Source of the DNA: Asterionellopsis glacialis | Lineage: Eukaryota > Bacillariophyta > Plagiogrammaphyceae > Rhaphoneidales > Asterionellopsidaceae | DNA: 64,000 nt | Direction: 5' to 3' | Assembly (NCBI GenBank): GCA_014885115.2 | Contig: WKLE02002058.1 | Location: 1 to 64,000 of the forward strand | In this document: positions 45,256-54,918 of the stretch, one piece after another | How the letters are laid out: every line of letters starts with the position of its first letter | Position numbering within the stretch: position 1 is the stretch's first letter | Notes under the pieces: generated by a model | What the model saw: only the letters and a program-made list of their open reading frames with translations | Told to the model about the DNA's origin: nothing | Databases searched by the model: none | Program-made: the position numbers and the translations under genes

Positions 45256-46158
45256 TTACTTGGGGTTGAAAGCGGCAGTGATCTCAGAGTAGAGAACAAG
45301 CACAAGGGCGGCTCCGACGGTACGGAGGGCGTTGGCACCAGCACCCTTGAAGAGAGCAGAGGTACCCTCGTCACGCATGATCTTTCCGAAGCAATCAGCA
45401 GTTCCCTTGTAAACCCACTCAGATTCGGGCTTCTCAGATTGCATTTGAAGACGACGACGGACGGTATCGAATGGGTAAGAAGCGTAACCGGCGGCAATAG
45501 CAGAGAATTGGGCGCAACCGAACTTGGAAGCGGCACGGAGAACACCGTTCTCGGACTTTTGGTAAGGGTTGTATCCAGAGAGGGTATCGAAGAGACCGAA
45601 GTAGACTCCACGGTAAGGGATGATACCAACAACAGAAACTCCAATACCGTTGTAAAGACCTCCAATACCAGAACTGGCAACGGTCTTCTTCAAACAGTCA
45701 ACAAGACCGTTGAATTGTTTCTTTCCGGCTCCGACATCAGAGGCAAGACGGGTACGGGCATAATCGAGAGGGTAAACGATCATGAGGGAACCGGCACCGG
45801 CAAGACCACCGGAGGCCATGTTGATGGCGAAGAATTTTCCGAATTCGGTCTTCTTGTCGGCCTTGGGGAACATGGCCTTGATGGAATCCTTGAAGGCGAA
45901 GTTGAAAGCCTGTGTAGGGAAATAACGGATGATGTTGGTCAAGTTACCACGCCAGAAAGCCTTAACACCTTGTTCGGAGGAAACACGGGTGAAGCAGTCA
46001 ACAATACCGGTGTAACGGGCGACTTCTCCGGAGATAATCTTAGGGTTAGCATCCTGGGTTTGGATGAGAAGCTTAACACGCTCAATTGGGGCTGTGCACG
46101 TCTTGGCAACGGCTCCGGAGACACCTCCGGCAAGGAAATTGATCATGAAATCAGACAT
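45256..46158 (-). CDS. AAC: Mitochondrial ADP/ATP carrier
   Basis: Single-exon gene of 300 codons. The ATG at 46158 is chosen (MSDFMINFLAGGVSGAVAKT); the longer frame begins at GTG. The three mitochondrial-carrier repeats are visible through their signatures PIERVKLL, PLDYARTRL and PFDTVRRRL. AAC-specific stretches include FRGNLTN-type WRGNLTNIIRYFPTQAFNF and VVGIIPYRGVYFGLFDT. The protein exchanges ADP and ATP across the inner mitochondrial membrane. The AAC signature normally read RRRMMM is RRRLQM here. Codon usage is strongly biased (many GTC, ACC, GGT, AAG), unlike most neighbours, which points to high expression. The reverse strand is also open over most of this gene as a consequence of that bias. 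Confidence 0.92.
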   Translation of the reverse strand: MSDFMINFLAGGVSGAVAKTCTAPIERVKLLIQTQDANPKIISGEVARYTGIVDCFTRVSSEQGVKAFWRGNLTNIIRYFPTQAFNFAFKDSIKAMFPKADKKTEFGKFFAINMASGGLAGAGSLMIVYPLDYARTRLASDVGAGKKQFNGLVDCLKKTVASSGIGGLYNGIGVSVVGIIPYRGVYFGLFDTLSGYNPYQKSENGVLRAASKFGCAQFSAIAAGYASYPFDTVRRRLQMQSEKPESEWVYKGTADCFGKIMRDEGTSALFKGAGANALRTVGAALVLVLYSEITAAFNPK

Positions 46159-47630
46159 GGTGACTAGAGGTGAATGACAAAATTGCTGAAAAGGTGATAA
46201 CGAAAAGTGATGGGTAGAGGTGAGAAATTGAAGTAGAAGGTTCGAAACAGCCACCCACAGAAATATTTGCACGAATCTGTTCTTTGGAAGCGCCCCTTCA
46301 ACGCAAATTTCAGTACTGGAACGTCAGTAGCCATATTCGCTTTTAGGCGATAATAATGGCTGGCCAACGTAAGTTCTGTAAATTAACGCTTCCGTCCAGT
46401 GGATTCAGCCAATGTTCAAATATCAGCTTCACGTTGACATGCTGGGTCGGTGACAATAACACTTGAGGAGAGATTGTTGAACGAAAGCAAACTGAGGAAT
46501 GTCCATTCGGAGCAATGCTGTATTTAGTAGCCATAACAATAATTTTGAATGACTCGAAATGATGAGGCATTGTTTCCGTCGTCATTCGCATGTTCGCATT
46601 TTCCGCATTACAATCAACTACTCTTGTCTTGTCTCCTTCCTCGCCTGCTGTCTGTTGAAGCACTTGCGAGGCCATTCCTTTGTACTAAACATTTCTTATC
46701 ATCATTGTTTTCAAAAAGACAGTCAACGCAATTGCATACCTTCGATGGAAGATGTTGTGGGCTTTTGGGTGAAAACTCCCTGAGATGGATGGGTGGGAGA
46801 TATTGAGTTTACGTAATATTGCGTAGAGTCAGTACCTGGTATGTGTTGCAAACGAAGACGTGGTTCGCCTGCATTGGCGATACCTGGGTAGGCTTACAAA
46901 CAATGCAATGGCCACACACGAGCTCTCCCCTACTGTCGGAATGCTTTCGCCTGTGTGTGACGAGTATGTCGTAAGTAATAAGTATCGCTGTCTTTTTGGA
47001 TGGGATCATAACCTAAACTTTGTTACGTCACAAGTGGAAGACAAGGGAAATCTAAAAATTCCTACGTGGGTAATCGACAAGTTTTAACGGCTGTTTACCG
47101 GACATCGAAAGTTTGAATGCAAATTAATTTTTACCTTCATTCGCACGTGCCGAACCCGGACCTATCCGTTGTATCAACAAGTAGTCCATTCGTAGGACTA
47201 TACTGCAGCTAGAGAGAATCTCTTTTTTTTTATCAAGAGGAATATGGAGTCTCAATTTTGTGCTCTTTTAAAAAAATAAATTCAGAAGGAAAATGAGATT
47301 CCCTCTAACCCGAATCCCAAATGGATTCGATTCGTTTGATTCATGGGCTACATCATACGGTAGTCATCTATGGGTGGTGGAAAAAAAATGAGTACGTACG
47401 GATCTGTCCGCCGCTGACTCGATTTGAAAAGAAACACTCGTCGTGCACACACACACTACAGGGATGCAAAATATATGCAATGGGTGATGACTCCGCCTCG
47501 CTTGCCTGTGCTTAGCTGTACCAGGTAAGTGTGTGTGCTACTGTTCTCTGCCATATTTTGTATAAACACATCATTCTAGACACAAAAAAGAACGCAACGA
47601 ATGCTTTTTCTACATTAACTGTAAAGTACC
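46159..47630. other. Divergent intergenic region
   Basis: Contains two exact TACCWGGTA sites (46833, 47519). An ATG followed after ten bases by a GTAAGT donor lies at about 46354 (ATGGCTGGCCAAC|GTAAGT) and could be a tiny first exon of an unrecognised gene, but no downstream exon was found. A minus-strand frame at 46343-46675 has no family features. Confidence 0.45.
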
Positions 47631-49184
47631 ATGAGACAACCACAACAAACAGATGAAACCACAAACACAGCATTGATATATAGTACACAAATGAAACGAT
47701 CACAACATAATCTAGTACTCTTCTCGGCAGCTCTCATCTTGAGTGCATCGGTGGTTGATGGCTTCTCTTCTCTCCCGTCACATGGAGTAACCCGGAAACA
47801 CCTCTGCACATCGTTTCACAATGGCAATAACAACGGACATAATCTGCAGCAAATCCCGTGGCATTCTCGTATAGACAAATATGGACTGTATGCTTCAAAG
47901 TCAAGTGGGAATGAAGAGAGAACCGAATCACGATTTAAAGTGAGAAGGAGAGTTAGGTCTGTTCTGGAAAAGGCAAAGAATCGCACAGGAATTAAGAATA
48001 ATTCCGAAGAACAATTATTGAAAACCGATCAAAGAATAATTAAAACAGAACAAACCGGCTTAGATATTATTGCAGAAGCAGCGTCAATTGGAGGACTTGG
48101 AGCCGTTGTAGTGGATGAAGAGAAAGGGAGCGTTGATGTAGCGCTAAATTATGTTCCCAAAAAGAGTAACAATGGTAGCGCTGCAACGGAATTGAATGGA
48201 AAGATATCCGATAAACCAACCAGCACGACCTCTACTGGTTTCTCTTCCACTGCGGTAAAAGCAAATCCAGCTTCGACACCGACTCCAGTTCCCCTTCCAC
48301 TTTCAAACCCAGAGGATGACTTTGTGGTTGCAGCGAGTACGGAAGCAGTTCAGGAATCGTCCTCTTCTGTAGAGGTGGATGCACTCAAGGCTGACGTATC
48401 AGCCGCATTCTCTATGCCTGCTGCACCTCTTCCATTTACACTTCCATCCTTAACAGAGGAGCAAGAAAGGCAACTAGAAGCCGGTGAAAGACTGCAGCAG
48501 CAGTCAAAAATGGCACGGGAGGGGTCGGGATACGTAGTGCTCGACGTCCGTGCACCACCATATGTTGTTTGGGAATGTTTGTTAGATTTTGAAACGTACC
48601 CAGAAACAATTCCTACAGTACGCGATGTACGACTTTTTACTTCAACACACTTGAAATCAGGCTACCGAGCAGAAAAACCTGTCAACCCTGGTACAGGCAA
48701 AGAAACTCGTCATTATGGGACACCAAGTGTAACCCGTGCTGCCTTTACACTTTCCAAATTTAGACTAAATATCGCCGCTGTTCATAAATACAGACCACAC
48801 CCTGAAGGAGATTACATGGTTTTTGAATTGGATAAAGAAAGTTCAAATATGGTACTTCAAAAGGCAAAGGGCGTGTGGCACACACAAGCTGAAGTTCGAC
48901 CGGTACGTACTTTTTTGGGTTAGAGAAAAACTTTTTTTTCCGTCAAGGTTTTTTTTTTCGTTTTCGACGTCAAATCTCATTCGTTTTCTTTCCCAATGTT
49001 GTTTATTTTGCAGGGATATACCCGTGTATGGCTTTTGTGTGAGCTAAGAGTATCGCGAGCTCTTCCTTCATTTATCGTTGATTATGCAGCACAGCGGGCA
49101 ATGCCCAGAGCCACTACTTGGTTAAAACCTCAAGTGGAGGCTGCGGCGGAGTTATGGCTTAAACCGGACAATTCAGATGAATAA
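47631..49184 (+). CDS. START-like (polyketide cyclase/SRPBCC) protein, probably plastid targeted
   Basis: Two exons, 47631-48902 and 49014-49184. The donor is CCG|GTACGT and the acceptor TTGCAG|GGA, phase 0. Two ATGs are possible. The one at 47631 gives 480 residues. The one at 47691 gives 460 and places the signal-like MKRSQHNLVLFSAALILSAS at the N-terminus, followed by VVDGFSSLP with an ASAF-like G-F site; I prefer the second but give the longer span. The middle is disordered. The C-terminal domain (ARE-GSGYVVLDVRAPPYVVWECL; LLDFETYPETIPTVRDVRLF; KGVWHTQAEVRP) fits the SRPBCC/START-like lipid- or ligand-binding fold found in plastid and cyanobacterial 'polyketide cyclase' proteins. The ligand is unknown. 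Confidence 0.75.
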
Positions 49185-50441
49185 AGAGGCTACAACGATC
49201 ACATTATATAGGTCAAAATCATAGAAATGATTCATTTCTTTAACGTATGTCTTCTTCACTGTCAAAATGAAGTTGGTGTTGAAAGATACGAAACAACAAC
49301 ATTGGAACTCTCTGCAACTGCATCGTTTCCGCAGAAAGGCAATCCATCTTCGCAATGAACTTGAACTTTATGAAGAGAGGCAAGCTGGCTAAGTACTATA
49401 TTAAACAACCTCATCCTTACAGACGAATTATAGATATTTGATGAAATGATCTAATGCTTGCGTATTGCTACTTCGAGTCAATTCTGTTTTTTGCGTTTTA
49501 CCGTCTGCAAAGAGGAGTGTGCTATCAAATATTTTTATCTTTCGTAGTTCTACGGTATTCCCATGCAGTGCCACCTTTGAACTTACCAAGCAAATAGTTG
49601 TTGCTTGTGTGATCTGGTCAATGATCAGCTCTCCCTTTTTTTTCAAGTGTTTGTTTTCAAGCTGCTTGAAAAAGCAAGAGAGGCAATGGGGTTTGCTGAC
49701 CAGGAACTCCCCAGTAACTGACTGTGTAGGACCCGCCAGTCTATGAAGGACATTTAGAGATCCTAAAATAGCGAGGGCGGCGGGGCTATCTGTAATCTGC
49801 TTATTACGGTACCTGGTACATCTGGTTGGACTCGTTGGGGACCTATTCAACACTCGTACTCGTACACTAAAAAAAGTATTAATGTTTCCTGTACACGGGC
49901 TGACTGAATGATACTGTCTACTGTACTCGTAGGTCAGAAGTAAGGTAAGTAGGCAGACCAGTGGTTACAGTAATAAGTACGAAGTAGAAAGCGTTCCGGA
50001 AGAACGGGCTCACTACTGGAGCAGTTCTGCCCATTATTTTCTCGTCCCATTAAAAAATAATCGTCAGTGGCATTTCAAATTTCGAAATTTTAGGTGTTGT
50101 GACCGACCGTGACAGCGTATCAGACACACGAAATTGGTCCTAGTCATATGAATAGAGGTCCTAGAGAGTCCTCTACGACACTTCAGTGACCACAAACAAC
50201 TAGCTGTGTCTCTATTCTCGTTTTTTTAAATTGAAAAAAAAATTACACATGATTTTAAAGCACGTAACACATGAAAAAAATTCATGATACTCCAACTTAA
50301 AAAATCCGTGGCGCAACACTGCCTGTGTAACCGACAAGCGTTCCATCGGTAGTTGTTGTTCTAGCGTACTAATTTCGATTTTCGAAAGGACGAACATTTT
50401 CACAAATACTTAAAATTTCCTCAATTGAGTAAAAAAGACTC
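49185..50441. other. Intergenic region with orphan open frame
   Basis: Contains one exact TACCWGGTA site (49810) and a cluster of GTCCTA/TAGGAC motifs at 50131-50180. A plus-strand frame from the ATG at 49267 encodes about 41 basic residues (MKLVLKDTKQQHWNSLQLHR). A minus-strand frame at 49428-49853 is described separately. Confidence 0.45.
49428..49853 (-). pseudogene. Orphan 141-codon frame without ATG
   Basis: An open frame on the minus strand with protein-like composition (CFFKQLENKHLKKKGELIID; VELRKIKIFDSTLLFADGK) but no ATG anywhere in it. It could be a terminal exon, a gene relic or a chance frame. No family is recognised and there is no clear acceptor at its start. Confidence 0.2.
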
Positions 50442-51858
50442 ATGTCGCAAGGTAATCGACGATTGTCTAACAATGATGTTCGTGCTATCTTCGAAAGTGT
50501 TCATGATGGCACGCCACCGCCGTCGCATCTCCCTTTCCAGGTTGTTGCTGTTGGTAGACGTGGTTTGAAACTTTCCCCTCCACCGTTTGAATTTCCTGAT
50601 GGTCTTTATCTCCTGGTAAAACATCAGAACAAAAAGAAAAGGTCTGATTGGGATGAGCCTGAAGTTCCTACTCACCTGGTGGACCTAATACTTGATACCA
50701 ACTCGATTCTAAATGATAACTGCCCATGGAGTCTGAGTGGACCCCAATTCCCGCAACCGACGGCAATTCAACAACGTTATTGTTACCCAAAAGGACGAAA
50801 GGAATACAGTGACAAAAAAGGAGGTGCTCTCTGGACAATGGTGAGTCAAACTTTGATCCGCCTTTTGTCATTCTGAATTTGATGAATGTTTACTGACGAA
50901 TTTTCTCAACCATTTTCAATCATACAAAATTTAGCACGATGGTGACCACAATGAAGATTTCCGTTATCGTCTGTTGCATGTTTATTATTCTGCAAAACGC
51001 GCTGTGAATAAGGGTAACGAAATATCATTTTCAGAATTGTCTGACACACCTGCTCGCAAAAAAACAAAAATAAATGGAAGAACTCCGCCGAGAAATATTC
51101 TGGCAGCATCTCCCAGTACTTTGTCATCTCGTGGGCACCCCAAAGCATTTTCCGTAGACGGAAATAAAACCAACGTCTCTCCAATACCTGTGCACATGTA
51201 TTCTTCCAGTCCTCAAGCATATGCTTCCTCTTCGACCGGCTCTACCGCACGTAGCAATTTTGTCACACCAATAGCACATGATATGTCGGAGGGGAAGGGT
51301 TCCGATTCAGTTCATATCGCATCAACAAAATCTCAGAATACTGTGCGGCCTCACAACCGACTGCCTCCTTTACCGCCATCGCCATTTTCACAAACATCGA
51401 CCTCAGAAAGCGACAATGATAGACGTTTGGCCAGTACGTACAATGTACCACCGTCTTCCCCGATCAGATCCAGCCAAAATCGCGTGGCGAAAGTGGCAAT
51501 GCATCCTTATCAGGAAGAAAATATGCAAGGAGAAGAGACAGGTCAGTTGGCTTCTCTAAGTTGGGGGTCCTTCTCTTTTGACCAAGAGGGGACGCTGTCT
51601 TTTGACGAGGGTAAATTCTTCGATCGTGAAAAGGACTTTAGTGATGCATTTATTGAAAGCTCTCACCACACGGAGGATGACCAAGTTACTCTTCTTGCTA
51701 AACGACTTGATGCAATGCATGAGGATGTGAAGGAGCAAGTGCGTTTTGCACGGGAAGAGCGTGACAAAGAAAGAATGCTTGCCATTATATCCAAATGGGC
51801 AAAAAAGGTTGCTCAGCAACCCCTGGGGAACATTCGTATTCGAGAGGAACTGAACTAA
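50442..51858 (+). CDS. Hypothetical protein with conserved-looking N-terminus and disordered C-terminus
   Basis: Two exons, 50442-50840 and 50935-51858. The donor is ATG|GTGAGT and the acceptor TTTAG|CAC, phase 0, giving 440 residues. The first 160 residues have globular character (FQVVAVGRRGLKLSPPPFEF; LYLLVKHQNKKKRSDWDEPE; HNEDFRYRLLHVYYSAKRAV). The remainder is Ser/Pro-rich, including LPPLPPSPFSQTSTS, and ends in a charged coiled coil (LAKRLDAMHEDVKEQVRFAR). I do not recognise the family. The convergent aureochrome gene ends about 420 bp downstream. Confidence 0.7.
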
Positions 51859-52280
51859 TTGGATACGCCTGGATAAATCTTGAACCAACTTAAACATTTA
51901 TCAGCTAACCTTTGCTAAGTCTCATACATGCCAAGGTTTTATACCTTTGTCATTTTGGTCCGAAGGAGCTGGTGTGTTAGAATACTGTATGTAAAAATAA
52001 ATGTAGAAATAAAGTGTAGAAAAAATGATAAAAGTCGTCATCTGTTATACAAAATACAATATTTATTATTTGGTCTACTTCATCGTAGAAAGAGCAGTAA
52101 AGTTTGTGATGAAGTGAAAGAAAAAATGGATGGCTGCACTTCTGTAATTACTGAGAAATACGCAAGCAAATTCCAATTCATTAAAATACCTAATAGAGCT
52201 AGCAGTTTCATTTCAACATGACAAATTGGGGCATATCATACAGCACCATTTTCCGAGCGTGATTTTTCCTTCTAATCAAA
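51859..52280. other. Convergent intergenic region
   Basis: 3' flanks of the hypothetical gene and of the aureochrome gene. AT-rich; no gene or notable repeat was seen. Confidence 0.55.
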
Positions 52281-53909
52281 TCAAAGGTTGCCTGATACTG
52301 CCGGAGCGGCTGCTACAGCCGCACGGACAGCTCCCTCGATTGCCATGACAGTCCCTTCAGCTGCAATGGCAGCTAGATCAGCTGCAGAATTCCCACTTCC
52401 ATCAGGTGTACCGACGCCAGCGGCTGCAGCTGCGGCGGCAACATCCATAAAGTTATTTTCGTCAGCGGCAGTTACAGCAACAGATGTGGAAGGACCAGTG
52501 GAGGCTGGAGCTGCTTCTCCTGGCAACCGTTTGCCAACTTCGGGATCACCAGGCTCAGGTGCTACCACCTTTACAATGACGCCAATGAAATTCACGATAT
52601 TATTCTGTGCGTCACGTAGGGCTGCGATGAAGAGTTTGTTCCAAAATGCCGTACCATCGGCAGTGTAATTGATCATCGTGACCGTAACGTCATCTCCGTT
52701 TGCAATTGCCTTTCGCACCTGTTCAATCTTTTGTGGACTTGTTTCAGTTCCCTGGAGGAACCGACAGTTCCTTCCGAGAACTTCTTCACGGGCATACCCT
52801 GTGAGACTCAAAAAGTCGTTAGAAGCATACACTATCGGATTATCCTGAAGACTTGGGTCCGTGATAACAAAGCATTGCTGAGAATTCTGAATACTCTTGA
52901 TAAGACTAAAGTCTTGTTTGGCAAGTTCACCTGTTTCACCGCATGCTTCGGCCAATTCACTGGGCAGTTTTTCTACAGCCTTACAGTCAGCCAACAAAGT
53001 TTTGGACACTTGTGGATCAAGCTTGTTTCGAGCGATTTCCTTGAGTGCAACATTCTCACGTTGCAGATCAATAACTTCCTTTTGCAGCGATTCAAAGAAA
53101 AACTTTTTTCGGAGTCTTGTTCTTCGGGCAAGGATACGATTTCGTTCTCTTCTCCTATCAATCTGAGCTTGGGTTTTCTTCCGTCCTGAAGCAGTCGTAG
53201 TTCCTCCGTTTGCGAAAGCTTGTGCAACCATGTGGGCAGTTGGTGGAGGTACAACCCCATTGGTGTTGAGATGTGTTTTTGCCAATGGGGCAACTGCAGG
53301 GGCTGCCGCGGCTGGAGCATCAACCCTACGCCGCTTGTTGATGCTATTTTGAGCAACTGGAGCACCAATAGTAGGAGCATGCTGGTACGAAACAATCGTT
53401 GGAGCACTGGAAAGAGGAGCCATCCCAACACCAGGGGCTTGATTTGTTTGAGGCATGTATAATGTTGGTGCGGGAGCAGGAACAGAGGCAGGTGGGCTCA
53501 CAAGTGGAGCCCCAGGATTTGACATGGGAGCACCAGGATGTGATAATGGAGCCGGTGCTGGTGCTGTATAGACATCAACAGCAGGAGCACCAGTAGAAGC
53601 GCGGGGGAAGGCACCGGTTTCATCCTCAGTCTGATCCGGCGACACCACTCCTGAAGCTGGGGCAGAATCGACGGTGAAGTCAAAGTCAGGAAGCACAGTT
53701 CCAAAAGAATTATGGGCGGGTGCGGAGGTGTTATCATCGAGGAGATACTCAGCTAACAAATCAAAATCTAGCGCATCTGCAGTTCCGTCCTGAGCAAGAC
53801 TTCCCCAACCAGAAGTCGTTTCCGCTTGACCGTTGGCATTGCCGGAAGCTGACGAAGACGCGAAACGGGGTAATGAGACAGGGGCCATATTCGAGATGGC
53901 TAAAGACAT
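52281..53909 (-). CDS. AUREO1: Aureochrome: bZIP-LOV blue-light-regulated transcription factor
   Basis: Single-exon gene of 542 codons with an ATG at 53909. The Ala/Pro-rich N-terminus (to about residue 240) is probably an activation or flexible region, with a nuclear-localisation-like NKRRRVD at 191-197. The bZIP basic region (DRRRERNRILARRTRLRKK, Asn257 to Arg265 as N-x7-R) is followed by a short zipper to about 295. The LOV domain covers about 345-450, with the flavin-binding GRNCRFLQ and photoactive Cys382, and MINYTADGTAFWNKL. This bZIP-then-LOV order is unique to aureochromes of photosynthetic stramenopiles. Blue light forms a Cys-FMN adduct that changes DNA binding. The normally invariant Gln of the last LOV strand (GVQ) is Ile445 (GVIVKV). 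The paralogue class (1a, 1b or 1c) cannot be fixed by eye. Confidence 0.95.
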   Translation of the reverse strand: MSLAISNMAPVSLPRFASSSASGNANGQAETTSGWGSLAQDGTADALDFDLLAEYLLDDNTSAPAHNSFGTVLPDFDFTVDSAPASGVVSPDQTEDETGAFPRASTGAPAVDVYTAPAPAPLSHPGAPMSNPGAPLVSPPASVPAPAPTLYMPQTNQAPGVGMAPLSSAPTIVSYQHAPTIGAPVAQNSINKRRRVDAPAAAAPAVAPLAKTHLNTNGVVPPPTAHMVAQAFANGGTTTASGRKKTQAQIDRRRERNRILARRTRLRKKFFFESLQKEVIDLQRENVALKEIARNKLDPQVSKTLLADCKAVEKLPSELAEACGETGELAKQDFSLIKSIQNSQQCFVITDPSLQDNPIVYASNDFLSLTGYAREEVLGRNCRFLQGTETSPQKIEQVRKAIANGDDVTVTMINYTADGTAFWNKLFIAALRDAQNNIVNFIGVIVKVVAPEPGDPEVGKRLPGEAAPASTGPSTSVAVTAADENNFMDVAAAAAAAGVGTPDGSGNSAADLAAIAAEGTVMAIEGAVRAAVAAAPAVSGNL

Positions 53910-54918
53910 GGCGGGTCGTTGAGAGCACTAATAACAAAAGAAGATATCACCTTTGAGTTCTTTTGTTGATAATGCTGGTAGAGGCTTGAGAGTCCCTGCT
54001 TATTGGATACGAGGAAAATATTTTGATAGGACCTGTAGAAGGGCCTAGATTGCTACTGGTTTTTTTCTCGATATGGAAGAAAACGGAAACCTTGGTATGT
54101 TTTACCGTGCAATTTCTTTCTCGGGTGTCAAAATTTTCTGGTGTCCGTACTTACCCTTGACCCTTGATGTTGATTTTCGGTACTTAATATTATACTGTAC
54201 GAGAGATTCTACGTGAACTGTCGTACATTATATTTAGAGTAGGAACTGTGTACCCCAAAACCAGTGATGGGTACTCTAATCAAGTTAAGCTGACAGTAGT
54301 ACTAATTCCTACGGCTGGTACGTATCTACGTAGGTCCTATGTCCAAGTATGTGAATGATGGGTCCTATCTTCAACATACTTTCTACTTTCTCAAGGTTAT
54401 GTGTGAACGAGAAAGATATTTACCAGGTACAAGCCGGGAGGTCGGGCACAAAAGGATTCTCCTCCACCGTACACTTTTTTCCATACATCAAAGGCTGGAA
54501 TGCCTCAATTGGTTAATTTTATATCCGGGTTTCGCAAAGGATGATTTCAACCGGAAGTTGGACAGGCGGTGCGAATAGTAAAAGTGTTTCTGGTTTTGTT
54601 CTGCCGCGTCAGGAGACTTGGGATGACGCAATAATTTCGTCACTCTCTCGTCACGCCTTCCAGTCAGAACAAAAGCACGTACCGTGCCAAATGGAATGTG
54701 GAATTATTTTAAACCTTTGAATCTCCTGGCACTCTAGAGAAAAACAAACAAAACTTTGAAACTTTGAACCCGACTTGGACTCTTGTCGGCATCGCTCTCA
54801 CACAATCACAATGTTTTAGATTGCAGCTGATAACACTAGCCTTCTCTGATACAAGGCGTCTATATAGACATGGCAGGTTATTGCAAGCGTCATAATCTAG
54901 TGATTTGAATAATTGAGA
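53910..54918. other. Divergent intergenic region
   Basis: Between the aureochrome and PPR genes; it should contain both promoters. One exact TACCWGGTA site lies at 54421 and a GTCCTA motif pair near 54333-54363. A short frame at 54339-54578 is featureless. Confidence 0.55.

Noticed and set aside
45112..46167. 351-codon plus-strand open frame
   Set aside because: It lies entirely antisense to the ADP/ATP carrier gene. Its openness follows from that gene's strong codon bias, and the translated composition has no family features.
52288..53596. Several plus-strand frames, including an Ala-rich 126-codon one
   Set aside because: They are shadows of the aureochrome coding strand, caused by its Ala/Pro-rich composition.
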